Positions 51,592 through 60,844 are shown, numbered from the stretch's first letter. The stretch is 64,000 nt of DNA from Bacteroidales bacterium (GCA_015061005.1 SUXJ01000009.1:1-64000); one strand, 5' to 3'. The notes: generated from the letters alone by a model not told the origin. Made by a program: numbers and translations.

Positions 51592-52202
51592 TGCCGTCTA
51601 TTTTGATAACCGGCATAGGATTGCTTGCTCAAGCATTCTTCTCGGCGCGAACTTTGGTTCAGTGGATATTGAGCGAAAGAGCGCGTAAGGTGTTGTCGCC
51701 CACATTGTTTTGGGTGCTGAGTTTGTGTGGCTCGGCACTGCTGGCATTGTATGGGTGGTTAAGGCAGGACTTTGCGGTTGTGGCCGGACAGATGGTCAGC
51801 TACTACGTATATGTGTGGAATCTACACATAAAGCGCGTGAGTATGTCGGGATTTGTTTGGGCTGCGTTAATACTGTTCCCTGTGGTGGCAATGGCGTTTG
51901 TGGCAGGACATTGGGAGGCATTTATTGCCGATTTTTTGATGCGTTCAGATATTCCAAGGTGGCTGTTAATCTGTGGCACATTCGGTCAGTTACTGCTGAC
52001 ATTGCGGTTTGTGTATCAATGGCTTTATTCCAGTAAGCGAGGTCAAAGCGAATTGCCCTCAGGCTTTTGGTGGCTCAGCTTATTTGGCGCAAGTATAGTC
52101 TTTGGATATGGCGTCATGCGTAGTGACATCGTTTTGATGCTCGGTCAAGGCTTTGGTCTGGTCGTTTATGTGCGAAACATAATCCTTGGCCGGCAAGAGT
52201 AG
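51591..52202 (+). CDS. Membrane protein with two LAB_N (lipid-A-disaccharide synthase N-terminal-like) repeats
   Basis: The 203-residue protein has about six hydrophobic helices arranged as two similar halves. Half 1 has LLAQAFFSARTLVQWILSER and LSPTLFWVLSLCGSALLALY; half 2 has FGQLLLTLRFVYQWLYSSKR and LPSGFWWLSLFGASIVFGYG. Each half matches the LAB_N motif found as a stand-alone unit or fused to LpxB. Its start overlaps the GT2 stop (TGATG). Small multi-helix proteins beside ArnC/ArnT-type genes often flip the lipid-linked sugar; that role is inferred from context only. Confidence 0.75.
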   Translation: MPSILITGIGLLAQAFFSARTLVQWILSERARKVLSPTLFWVLSLCGSALLALYGWLRQDFAVVAGQMVSYYVYVWNLHIKRVSMSGFVWAALILFPVVAMAFVAGHWEAFIADFLMRSDIPRWLLICGTFGQLLLTLRFVYQWLYSSKRGQSELPSGFWWLSLFGASIVFGYGVMRSDIVLMLGQGFGLVVYVRNIILGRQE

Positions 52203-52284
52203 GGCATGGAGCGAGCCGTCTCGGCGGAAAAATGGAGAATACGGAGCACGCTATAGTTGAAAAAGCATAAAATCAGTTTGGGTA

Positions 52285-52316
52285 TTTGCATATTAATGAG
52301 ATGATTATTATCTTTG
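52285..52316 (+). promoter_or_regulatory. Promoter of the AAA_14 ATPase gene
   Basis: TTTG (52285-52288), a 20-base spacer, then TATCTTTG (52309-52316). It is a full consensus match. Confidence 0.7.
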
Positions 52317-52317
52317 C

Positions 52318-52355
52318 ACTGAAAAAACAGTTGCATCTGCGAGTGTTTTTTCAGT
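52318..52355 (+). other. Hairpin at the 5' end of the AAA_14 transcript
   Basis: A perfect 12-bp stem (52318-52329 with 52344-52355) has a 14-base loop. It begins where transcription is expected to start, 2 bases after the -7 box, and ends 18 bases before the ATG. The 3' arm contains TTTTTT, so it could act as an early attenuator or as a 5' stabiliser. Confidence 0.6.
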
Positions 52356-52373
52356 ATAGCAAAAGGTATCATT

Positions 52374-53699
52374 ATGGTTATAGATAGACAAGAATACATC
52401 AACAATCTCCTTGCGAAACGTTGGAATGGGAAAGTTAAGATTATCACCGGGATAAGACGTTGTGGTAAATCTTATTTATTATCAAAACTATTCAAGCAAC
52501 GGCTAATAAAGGAGGGCGTTAATGAAGCCGATTTCATCGAGGTCGCACTTGACAGGAAATCAGATATACAATATCGTAATCCGAATTTGTTGTATGATTA
52601 CATAATATCGCAAGCAATGGATTTGGAACGTAAGTTTTATGTATTTATAGATGAGATTCAGCTATCGTATAAAGTTAAAAACACCGACATTGACGAGTCC
52701 TTAGTTCCGGAAGAAGATAGGGCTATGCTTTATACAACTTTCTATGATATTTTGAATGACTTGATGGCTCGCCCCAATCTTGACGTATATGTAACCGGGT
52801 CAAACTCAAAAATGCTATCCACGGATATTGTAACTAATTTTCGTGATAGAGGTTGTGAAATAAAGGTATATCCTTTATCATTTTCCGAATATCTTTCGGC
52901 GATAGAGATGGAAAAGTCAGATGCTTTAGAAGAGTACTTGATGTATGGAGGAATGCCTTTGGCTGTTTTAGAATCAGATGGGAAGGGAAAACGCAAATAC
53001 TTGCAAGGTCTTTTTTTAAATGTGTATATTAAAGATATTGTAGAACGTTACCGGCTTAAAGATGATAATATACTAAGTGCGTTGATTGATACTCTCTCGT
53101 CTTCCGTCGGTTCATTGACAAATCCTAATAAACTTGCCAATACCGCAGGTTCGCTTATGGGGCAAAAGCCATCATATAACACAATAAAGAATTACTTGGA
53201 TTATTTAGAGGATTCGTATCTATTTCAAAGTGCCAAACGATGGAATGTGAAAGGTCGTAAATATTTTGACACAATCCAAAAATACTATGCAATGGATTTG
53301 GGATTAAGAAATGCTCGACTGAACTTCCGTCAGCAAGAGCGTTCACATTTAATGGAAAATTTAATCTATAATGAGCTTATTCGTAGAGGATATTCCGTAG
53401 ATGTTGGAGTTGTGGAATTATCACGTGTCATTGATGGCCAACGAAAGCAATCACAATATGAAATTGACTTTGTCGTGAATATAGGCAACGACAAAGTTTA
53501 TATTCAGTCAGCTTTGAATGTAGATACTCCGAAGAAAAAAGACCAAGAAACTTTTTCATTAAGAAACACCGGTGATTTCTTCCGTAAAATAGTAATATTG
53601 GACGGTAATCGCAAAGCGTGGACCGATGATGATGGAGTAATGTATATCGGAGTTATCCCGTTTTTGCTGGAAGATATATTGACGGTTGGTTCAAATTAA
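52374..53699 (+). CDS. AAA_14/DUF4143 ATPase
   Basis: The 441-residue protein has the AAA_14 ATPase domain with Walker A GIRRCGKS (26-33) and Walker B FYVFIDEIQL, then VYVTGSNSKMLSTDI (sensor region). The C-terminal DUF4143 domain has YLDYLEDSYLFQSAKRWNVKG and the nuclease-like EIDFVVNIGNDKVYIQSA. This is a very common, poorly understood family in Bacteroidales and archaea, often found alone in variable regions. Its composition is more A/T-rich than the flanks, which suggests it is an accessory gene. No partner gene is next to it. Confidence 0.85.
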   Translation: MVIDRQEYINNLLAKRWNGKVKIITGIRRCGKSYLLSKLFKQRLIKEGVNEADFIEVALDRKSDIQYRNPNLLYDYIISQAMDLERKFYVFIDEIQLSYKVKNTDIDESLVPEEDRAMLYTTFYDILNDLMARPNLDVYVTGSNSKMLSTDIVTNFRDRGCEIKVYPLSFSEYLSAIEMEKSDALEEYLMYGGMPLAVLESDGKGKRKYLQGLFLNVYIKDIVERYRLKDDNILSALIDTLSSSVGSLTNPNKLANTAGSLMGQKPSYNTIKNYLDYLEDSYLFQSAKRWNVKGRKYFDTIQKYYAMDLGLRNARLNFRQQERSHLMENLIYNELIRRGYSVDVGVVELSRVIDGQRKQSQYEIDFVVNIGNDKVYIQSALNVDTPKKKDQETFSLRNTGDFFRKIVILDGNRKAWTDDDGVMYIGVIPFLLEDILTVGSN

Positions 53700-53779
53700 G
53701 CACTTGTTCGCCTATCTGCCCGTTGGCTCCGCTATTGGCAGATTTGGGCTCGGGATGCGGAAAATTCGCAAAAAATTTG

Positions 53780-53787
53780 TAACTTTG
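53780..53787 (+). promoter_or_regulatory. -7 box of the DUF4493 lipoprotein operon
   Basis: TAACTTTG, 65 bases before the ATG. No TTTG is found at the right spacing. A small hairpin TTTGCTC/GAGCAAA (53784-53808) overlaps the box. Confidence 0.5.
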
Positions 53788-53852
53788 CTCGGAGATTTGC
53801 GGAGCAAAACTCGTAAAATCACTCATAAGTATTGACAAAAACCATTCAGTGT

Positions 53853-56264
53853 ATGAAAGATTTTAAGTTAAAGAGTGTGGGTGTGATTGCATCTCTTGTG
53901 TTGCTGTCGGCATGCAATGAAAGTGCGGAGCCGGGCAATAAGACCGGCGCGATAGAACCTTGCGTGAGTTACGACGCAACGATGCTCGCATCCGGCGATT
54001 CCGATAAACCACTTAAAGTTACGGGTCTTGAGGAAATCAAAGTCAGCGATTTGCAGCTCACTCTTGTTTCGGAGGATGGGGAAGTAAATGAAACTTTTCT
54101 TGCCGGAAATTTTCCCACAGACCAAGAATTTGCAACGGGTAAATATACGATGACCGCGTCATACGGTGATCTTGAAGCCGAGGGCTTTGAAGTGCCGGCG
54201 ATTAGTGGAGAAACGCAGTTTGATGTTACGGAAGACAGCACGACAGAAGTTGAGTTGACTGCAACTCCGTCGAAAGCCATGATTTCCATCAACATTGATA
54301 GAGCGCTAACGGAATATATGACATCGGTTACTCCAACGTTGATTACTAAAGCGGGCAATGAGATAGAATTTTCCACAGGGGAATCGCGCAGTGCTTTTGT
54401 GAAACCCGGTGAGACATACTTGAATATCTCGTTCGTTAAACCCAATGGCTTGGGCGCGACTATGGAAGTGGCAAGGTTTGATGCCGAGGCACGCCGTCAC
54501 TATCACATCGAAGTGACGATGGGTGGAGACGGATATGGCGAGATTAACGAGATTGTCGTTGTGTTTGATGAGCGACTGGAGCAAGAAGATGTGAAGGTGG
54601 ATATCTCCGATGAAGTGTTATCGTATCCGGCTCCGGTGATTACGACCGAGGGATTCGCTAATGGCGAAGAATTGTCTGTGACAGAAGGCGATGTGCTACC
54701 CTCCGGAGCTCGTTTCTTAATCAATGCTCGCAGTGGTATCGCCAAGGCGATGTTGACCACGACCGGCCTCCCCTTATTGGCTCAAGGCTGGCCGGCAGAA
54801 ATAGACCTCACTAAGGCATCGGCCACGGAGCAAGCGTTGCTTACCAAACTCGGATTTAAGGACCTCGGTCTTTTCAGGAATCCCGCCAAAATGGCCGCAA
54901 TTGACCTTGGACATGTAGTGGGCCATATTCCGGCATCTACTACCGCAGATGATCCGGTAGCATTTACGCTTGTTGTGACAGACAAGAAGGGGCGCAACTC
55001 GGAGCCGGCAAGTTTTTCGGTTAAAATAGAAAAAATGCAACTTGCGCTGTCTGTTACGTCCGGATATACATATAATGGCGGAAAAAACATCATGTGCGTG
55101 GTCAGCTACAACGGTAAGAAGAATCTTAAGGATATTCTTACCATGCAGTATATGAATGACAAGGGAGAGTTTGCCGACGGAAATGTTACGGCTGTGTCCT
55201 CGCCAAGTCAATCCGGCAGTATCGACTATACCGTGGTGGTCAGCGCTCCGTCTGATGCCGCCAATCCGATTGTGTTCAGGGCCAAGTGCGGAGATTTACT
55301 TTCTAATACGATAGAAATTCCTTGTTCAGACAAACCGGTTTTGACAATTGCCGAAAAAGATATATATGCAACGAGTGTGTGGGCCACAGTGAGCAGCAGC
55401 GTTTTGTCATCGCAGACGCCGGTTGCACAAATTTCGTATGATAACGGTCAGACATATTCGAATGCAACGGTTTCGCAGCAGAGTGGCGGCACGTTGAAAT
55501 ATACAAATTTGTCGCCATCGACCGCTTATATGCTCCGAGTAAAGATGGGTGCCTTGATTTCAGATGCGGTAAGAATCACGACGGAAGCGGCCGCTCAGAT
55601 ACCGAACTCGAATATGGAGGAATGGGATTCATCGCAGATTGTTGAAGCTCTTTCCGGGGGTTATAAGTGGACCAATTATAAGCCCGGAGCACCATGGGCC
55701 ACCATAAACGATGCTTCGTTGTCCGGAGCGGCATGGTCCGGTATGTGTACGGCGAATGAAACGACTATGTGGACAGTTGATACGCATGGCGGAGAAAAGG
55801 CTGCTGAAGTACGTTCCGCCGCTTGTTCGCCCTATACTTTTACGAGCGCAAGCGATTGGTCATATTACCGCGGAGAACTATATGTCGGGGCCTACAACAA
55901 TGGGGCAAACTATGGCATACCTTTCGAAAGCCGTCCATCGGCCCTGAAGTTCTGGTATAAGTATTTGCCATACAATAACACGGCAGATCAAGGCTATGCC
56001 ATGATTCAGGTACTTGATGCCTCCGGAAATGTTATTGCATCGGGTGAAACGCGACTCGATCCCACCAATGCATACAGGCAGGTAAGCATTGATTTGAGCT
56101 ATAAGCGCTCGGCAGCCAAGGCAAGTAGCATAATTGTGCTGTTCCGTTCATCGGCCACTACCGACTTCCTCAATGCCTCCGGCTTCCCGTCGATTGGCGG
56201 CAGCCTGACCATAAAACTTACGGGCTCAAAACTATATGTAGATGATATAGAACTCTCTTATTAA
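53853..56264 (+). CDS. DUF4493 lipoprotein with C-terminal PCMD-like domain
   Basis: The 803-residue protein is a predicted lipoprotein (LLSAC lipobox, C21). Residues about 25-245 form a DUF4493 domain with FATGKYTMTASYGDLEAEGF and KPGETYLNISFV. Ig/fibronectin-like beta segments follow (about 250-585), and the C-terminal about 215 residues match the PCMD putative carbohydrate metabolism domain, from IPNSNMEEWDS to KLYVDDIELSY. Such proteins are probably surface-exposed glycan-binding lipoproteins; no enzyme motif is visible. The ATG at 53853 is chosen because it places the signal peptide correctly. It heads a three-gene row of related lipoproteins. Confidence 0.8.
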   Translation: MKDFKLKSVGVIASLVLLSACNESAEPGNKTGAIEPCVSYDATMLASGDSDKPLKVTGLEEIKVSDLQLTLVSEDGEVNETFLAGNFPTDQEFATGKYTMTASYGDLEAEGFEVPAISGETQFDVTEDSTTEVELTATPSKAMISINIDRALTEYMTSVTPTLITKAGNEIEFSTGESRSAFVKPGETYLNISFVKPNGLGATMEVARFDAEARRHYHIEVTMGGDGYGEINEIVVVFDERLEQEDVKVDISDEVLSYPAPVITTEGFANGEELSVTEGDVLPSGARFLINARSGIAKAMLTTTGLPLLAQGWPAEIDLTKASATEQALLTKLGFKDLGLFRNPAKMAAIDLGHVVGHIPASTTADDPVAFTLVVTDKKGRNSEPASFSVKIEKMQLALSVTSGYTYNGGKNIMCVVSYNGKKNLKDILTMQYMNDKGEFADGNVTAVSSPSQSGSIDYTVVVSAPSDAANPIVFRAKCGDLLSNTIEIPCSDKPVLTIAEKDIYATSVWATVSSSVLSSQTPVAQISYDNGQTYSNATVSQQSGGTLKYTNLSPSTAYMLRVKMGALISDAVRITTEAAAQIPNSNMEEWDSSQIVEALSGGYKWTNYKPGAPWATINDASLSGAAWSGMCTANETTMWTVDTHGGEKAAEVRSAACSPYTFTSASDWSYYRGELYVGAYNNGANYGIPFESRPSALKFWYKYLPYNNTADQGYAMIQVLDASGNVIASGETRLDPTNAYRQVSIDLSYKRSAAKASSIIVLFRSSATTDFLNASGFPSIGGSLTIKLTGSKLYVDDIELSY

Positions 56265-56296
56265 TCAATGTAAAATAGTATAAAACAGAAAGTCTT

Positions 56297-57610
56297 ATGA
56301 AAATCAAGTTTCAATATATTATTTTAGGTCTCGGATTGAGCCTTATGGCATCTTCTTGTCATGATGAGTCCCCGTCGGATAGCGGACAAGAAAAAAAGGG
56401 CACCGTAAGTCTTACGGGAGTAGAAGTGTCGACCGCAGAAGACGTTGACAATACGCAGGAAACTTTACCGGGCAGTAAGGCGGTTGTTGATATAAGCCAA
56501 TACATTGTAGAGTTCTATAAGCAAGGCGCAAGTAAGCCTGTAGAAACATATGCATATATCGATATGCCGGGAACGGTTGAACTTGCCGAGGGCGTATATA
56601 CAGTATCGGTTCGTTCGCATGACTTACAGAAGGCAGAATGGGAAAAACCCTACTTTGCCGGAGAATCGGCGGAATTTAGAGTAGAGGCCAATAAACTTAC
56701 CGAAGTGGAGCCTATCACTTGTACTTTCCGCTCTCTAAAGGTTAGCGTTGTTTTCGGTGAAAAGTTGCTTGCAGCAATGGAATCAGACGTAAAGGTTACC
56801 GTTGTTGCCAATGATGAGGGTCGCCTTGAATATTTGCCGTCAGACGGCAGAGCCGGATATTTTGCAACAGTAGATGGTTCGGCAACACTTGTTGCCACTT
56901 TTACAGGCACAGTTAAAGGCCGTCAGGAAAATTTCTTCAAGACATATACCGGAGTTAAGGCGGGCCAGCATAGAATTATCAAGTATGAACTCGGGGCGGA
57001 CTTACCCACGGGCTTCATCAGCGATAGCGGGCTTGCAATAGACGTGACCTATGAAGACGTGGCCATAGACGGAACGGTAAATCCGGGCGGAGAAGATGCA
57101 TTGCCCGATGATGATGAACCCGGCACTCTCCCCGGACTCGGCGGCGATGATAATCCGGACTCCGGCGATGATGACGATCCTGACGCACAGGAAGCAATCA
57201 GTTTTACCGGTACAATCGAAGACGGAGCTACGTATTATAACACGGACTTTGTGGACGAAAGCGGTTCCGTTCTGAAAGAAGCAGAAGTGTATATTACTTG
57301 CGCAAAGGGCTGTGCGGATTTGGTTGTTAATATCAACTCGAATACGTTGACTCCCGATGTGCTTGAGAGTGTTGGTCTCAGTGCAGACTTCTCTTTGGTT
57401 ACGAGCACGCAGTTCTTTGAAGCACTTGGCGGTTTGGGATTGCCTTGCGGCTCAGACGTGGTTGGCGTGAGCACTCCGATTAAGTTTAATATTACTCAAT
57501 TTATGAGTTTGCTTGGTATTTATGCCAATGGAACAAGCGTGTTTACCCTGACCGTGACAGATCAAGACGGGAACAGCAAGGCTTGTCAGTTTACCATTCT
57601 TACTCATTAA
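56297..57610 (+). CDS. DUF4493 lipoprotein without PCMD domain
   Basis: The 437-residue lipoprotein has lipobox MASSC (C21) and a DUF4493 domain (about 30-250) with LAEGVYTVSVRSHDLQKAEW and AEFRVEANKLTEVEPITCTF. An acidic linker follows at about 260-300, rich in Asp, Gly and Pro (DDDEPGTLPGLGGDD). The last about 140 residues form a beta-rich domain like the middle domain of its neighbours. Unlike them it ends before any PCMD domain. The gaps to its neighbours are 32 and 15 bases, so it is likely co-transcribed. The function is unknown. Confidence 0.78.
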   Translation: MKIKFQYIILGLGLSLMASSCHDESPSDSGQEKKGTVSLTGVEVSTAEDVDNTQETLPGSKAVVDISQYIVEFYKQGASKPVETYAYIDMPGTVELAEGVYTVSVRSHDLQKAEWEKPYFAGESAEFRVEANKLTEVEPITCTFRSLKVSVVFGEKLLAAMESDVKVTVVANDEGRLEYLPSDGRAGYFATVDGSATLVATFTGTVKGRQENFFKTYTGVKAGQHRIIKYELGADLPTGFISDSGLAIDVTYEDVAIDGTVNPGGEDALPDDDEPGTLPGLGGDDNPDSGDDDDPDAQEAISFTGTIEDGATYYNTDFVDESGSVLKEAEVYITCAKGCADLVVNINSNTLTPDVLESVGLSADFSLVTSTQFFEALGGLGLPCGSDVVGVSTPIKFNITQFMSLLGIYANGTSVFTLTVTDQDGNSKACQFTILTH

Positions 57611-57625
57611 TTCGCCTGATACCCC

Positions 57626-59824
57626 ATGAAGAGAAAATTCAAATTATACGGCGGGTTGGCGGTCTTTTTGGCGACCGTAGGCTTGGCGAGCTGTTCGGGA
57701 GAGCAAGAGCTTCCTGACGGCGAGGGTACGATGTTTCTGAGTACTCGAGTAAATTCAGACGTCAAGGTTGAGGACAGGCGTTCTGCCGCAGAAGATGAGT
57801 TGGCGGCATCGACAATAGTGTGGATAAGTAATGAAGAAGGAGTTGTTCGCAAGTACAATTCCATGAGCGAAGTCCCTCCTGCCGGAATCAAGTTGATGGC
57901 AGGAGACTACACTGTGAAGGCTTGGGCCGGCAAGGCTGAATATGCATCGTTTACTTCTCGATGGTTTGAGGGGCAGGAAAAGGTGAATATCACGGCCGGG
58001 AGCAAGCAGTCGGTGGAGGTTGTTTGTAAGATAGCCAATGTGGTTGCTTCCGTGAAATATGCCGATGAAGTGGACGGATATCTAACGAACTACAGCTTGA
58101 CCGTTTCGCACAAGGGCGGAATGCTTACTTTTGAGGGTAAAGACGAACGGAAGGGTTACTTTATCATGCCGGAGGGCGTAACGTCGTTGGACTATGTGCT
58201 GACCGGAACATTTGAGGGTCAACCGTTTGAAAAGTCAGGTGTGATAGACAATGTAGAGCCGGCTCATGAGTACGTTTTGAATATATATGTTGAAGATCGG
58301 GAGGAAACTCCAATCGGCGGTGGCTTTATCTCGATTGTGGTCGATGACAGTATGGTTGAAACCACTGATGAGGTACTCATCACAGCTCCGCCGAGCATAA
58401 CCGGCAATGGATTTGATATAAACTCTACACTGGCAGGTGCCAGCGGCTCAATGGGGACTCGTGAGGTTTACGTTTGTGCAGCCGCTGACTTGACGCAATT
58501 AAAAATCCAAGGTCTGCCCGGAATTGAAGATTTTGATTTTGTCACGGCGTCGGAGAGCGTTATCAGCGCGCTTGCGGCATCCGGCATAACCAAGGAGGTG
58601 AGCTACATTGAGGGCGCTCAGGTTGTGAAGATTTCATTTAGAGATACTTATCTGAACACGCTTCCCAATAGCGAAGATGCATACGAATTCATAATTACAG
58701 CCACTGATGGCGGAGAAAAGACATCAACGGCAACTCTACGTCTCAGAATTTCGGCAGCCCCGGTGGCCACAAATTCCGTGAGCAATTTGAGCTACACCTC
58801 AGCTACTGTTTCCGGCACGGCTATTATGGACGTTGAATCCGCCGGTTTTGAGTATCGTATGAAGGGCAAAAACGATTGGACTTACGTTGACGGTTCGGCA
58901 TCGCGAACCTCATTTACGAAGGGACAGCCGTTCTATGCCCGATTGGCAGATTTACAGGTAATGACCACGTATGAATATCGTGCGGTTAGTGGAGCAACGG
59001 CAGATGCGCCTGACGGCTTCAAGGGCGAAATCATGGAATTTACCACTCTCAACGGTCCGCAACTACCTAATTCCGGTATGGAGAGTTGGGTTACGTCGGG
59101 CAAGGTCTTGCTACCTACCGGCAATGCCGGCAATCTGTTTTGGGATTCAGGTAATCACGGTTCATCGACAATGAGTATTAACGTGACCGGTAATGCTACG
59201 GACAAAACTCATTCGGGCAGTTACTCTGCAAGGCTCAAGTCGCAATTTGTCGGCGTTATGGGTATCGGTAAGTTTGCAGCGGGAAATATTTTTGTCGGCA
59301 AGTATCTTCTTACGGACGGGACCGATGGCGAACTCGGCTTCGGTCGGCCGTTTGACATACCTTCAGACTTGAAGATAAGGGCGCTGCGCGTATGGATACA
59401 TTATACTCCCGGCACTGCAAATAATAAGGGCGCCGGTAATTATGTGCCGCAGGGAACGCTCGACCAAGGCGACATATATATTGCTCTGTTTGACGGGACT
59501 GACGACAGCGTTTCGGGAACAGACAAAGACGGAGAGTCGTATCAAGGAAAGTACGGGTGCATAATACGCACTAAGTCAAGTAAACTCAAACTCCTTGATA
59601 AGAATGCGGCAAACGTGGTTGCATACGGCGATTATCCGATTACGTCGGGCACATCGGGCTCAGCTATGGTTCAAATAGAGATTCCGCTTGAGTACAATAA
59701 GAGTACGCATCCGACTCATATCGCAGTGGTTTGCTCGGCAAGTCGCTATGGGGATTATTTCCAAGGAGGCGAAGGGTCAATTCTGTATGTTGACGACTTC
59801 GAGCTGATATACGAACGAAAATAA
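57626..59824 (+). CDS. DUF4493 lipoprotein with C-terminal PCMD-like domain (second)
   Basis: The 732-residue lipoprotein has lipobox GLASC (C23). The DUF4493 domain (about 25-230) contains AGIKLMAGDYTVKAWAGKAE and WFEGQEKVNITAG. An Ig-like and a fibronectin type III-like segment follow, with SNLSYTSATVSGTAIM. The C-terminal PCMD-like domain runs from PNSGMESWVTSG to YVDDFELIYERK. The overall order matches the first gene of the row, so the outer two are probably paralogues. A strong terminator follows. Confidence 0.8.
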   Translation: MKRKFKLYGGLAVFLATVGLASCSGEQELPDGEGTMFLSTRVNSDVKVEDRRSAAEDELAASTIVWISNEEGVVRKYNSMSEVPPAGIKLMAGDYTVKAWAGKAEYASFTSRWFEGQEKVNITAGSKQSVEVVCKIANVVASVKYADEVDGYLTNYSLTVSHKGGMLTFEGKDERKGYFIMPEGVTSLDYVLTGTFEGQPFEKSGVIDNVEPAHEYVLNIYVEDREETPIGGGFISIVVDDSMVETTDEVLITAPPSITGNGFDINSTLAGASGSMGTREVYVCAAADLTQLKIQGLPGIEDFDFVTASESVISALAASGITKEVSYIEGAQVVKISFRDTYLNTLPNSEDAYEFIITATDGGEKTSTATLRLRISAAPVATNSVSNLSYTSATVSGTAIMDVESAGFEYRMKGKNDWTYVDGSASRTSFTKGQPFYARLADLQVMTTYEYRAVSGATADAPDGFKGEIMEFTTLNGPQLPNSGMESWVTSGKVLLPTGNAGNLFWDSGNHGSSTMSINVTGNATDKTHSGSYSARLKSQFVGVMGIGKFAAGNIFVGKYLLTDGTDGELGFGRPFDIPSDLKIRALRVWIHYTPGTANNKGAGNYVPQGTLDQGDIYIALFDGTDDSVSGTDKDGESYQGKYGCIIRTKSSKLKLLDKNAANVVAYGDYPITSGTSGSAMVQIEIPLEYNKSTHPTHIAVVCSASRYGDYFQGGEGSILYVDDFELIYERK

Positions 59825-59841
59825 CATAGATGATAAATAAG

Positions 59842-59880
59842 CAAAACGCTGCATCTGTCCAAAATAGATGCAGCGTTTTG
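59842..59880 (+). terminator. Bidirectional terminator between the DUF4493 row and rnhB
   Basis: A perfect 15-bp stem (59842-59856 with 59866-59880) has a 9-base loop. Both outer ends are A/T-rich (CAAAACG, CGTTTTG), and it lies between two converging genes. Confidence 0.85.
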
Positions 59881-59891
59881 TTTATGCGTTT

Positions 59892-60479
59892 CTAAGGGAG
59901 GAGTTTGAATGTCATGCGGTGGAGTGGCGTCGGGCCGTGAGCTGCAATAGCCGCGCGGTGTGCAGCCGTGGGGTATGCTTTATTTTTGTCCCATCCATAG
60001 GCGGGATAGTCGTTAGCCGCCCGCAAGATGTATTCGTCGCGGTGTGTTTTTGCCAAGATGCTTGCGGCCGCAATATTGCCGACTTTGGCGTCGCCTTTGA
60101 CTATGGTGGAAAACGGCACGTCGGCTCTCCATGGTTTGAATTTGTTGCCGTCAACGACAATCATCTCCGGAGTGATGGGCAGCAAGTCAAGCGCGCGGTG
60201 CATGGCCAGAATGCTTGCATTAAGGATGTTGATTTCATCTATTTCCTGAGGCGAACAACTGGCCACTGCCCATGCCAAGGCCTTTTGTTCGATTATATGG
60301 CGCATTTTTTCGCGTCGCGATTCGCTAAGTGCCTTAGAGTCGTTAAGCCATTCATGAGAGAAGTCCGGGGGTAATATCACAGCAGCAGCAAATACCGGAC
60401 CGGCCAAGCAACCGCGTCCGGCTTCGTCGCAACCTGCTTCGAGTAGTTCTTGTTGGAAAGACGGAGGAAGGAGTTTCAT
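59892..60479 (-). CDS. rnhB: Ribonuclease HII
   Basis: This enzyme cuts RNA in RNA-DNA hybrids and removes single ribonucleotides from DNA. The 195-residue protein begins with the catalytic motif GCDEAGRGCLAGPV (D18, E19). Later conserved parts are NILNASILAMHRAL, IVVDGNKFKP, KGDAKVGNIAAASILAKTHRD and YGWDKNKAYPTAAHRAAI. Its ATG overlaps the stop of the degenerate receiver gene by 4 bases, so the two are translationally coupled. Confidence 0.96.
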   Translation of the reverse strand: MKLLPPSFQQELLEAGCDEAGRGCLAGPVFAAAVILPPDFSHEWLNDSKALSESRREKMRHIIEQKALAWAVASCSPQEIDEINILNASILAMHRALDLLPITPEMIVVDGNKFKPWRADVPFSTIVKGDAKVGNIAAASILAKTHRDEYILRAANDYPAYGWDKNKAYPTAAHRAAIAAHGPTPLHRMTFKLLP

Positions 60480-60838
60480 ATGAAAATGTTATAGCGGCGA
60501 AGCATTGCCCGAATCTTAGCGATGAAAACTTTAGCGGATAAGGGGCGTTCTATGACCAAGTCGGCTCCCATTTCGTACATTTTAATTGCATCGGACGGCG
60601 CGATTACTATGACGCCGGGATGAAATTCGGTGAATCGGTCGGAGGGGTCGCCGTCAAATATGAGAATCGTGAAGTCTTCGGGTTTTAAAGCTTTTGCTTC
60701 AGCCGAGGATATGAGTTGGACTTCAAAACCAACATGAACCAGCATTGCCGATATAATGCCCGACAACGCCTTGTTTGAACTAACGAGAAGAGCTCTTCGA
60801 TAGCCCAAAATGTTGAATTCGTCCAAAGATGTTACCAT
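60476..60838 (-). CDS. Degenerate receiver-domain protein
   Basis: The 120-residue protein has the outline of a response-regulator receiver domain and nothing else. Strand 1 reads RALLVSSNKALSG, where the usual acidic pair is replaced by Ser-Ser-Asn. The phospho-acceptor region ILIFDGDPSD keeps aspartates (D62, D64). The end VIERPLSAKVFIAKIRAMLRR corresponds to the K/T-P loop and last helix, with Arg in place of Lys. It probably cannot be phosphorylated in the normal way. The ATG at 60838 follows a -7 box by 7 bases. It overlaps rnhB by 4 bases. The role is unknown. Confidence 0.6.
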   Translation of the reverse strand: MVTSLDEFNILGYRRALLVSSNKALSGIISAMLVHVGFEVQLISSAEAKALKPEDFTILIFDGDPSDRFTEFHPGVIVIAPSDAIKMYEMGADLVIERPLSAKVFIAKIRAMLRRYNIFI

Positions 60839-60844
60839 GTAATG

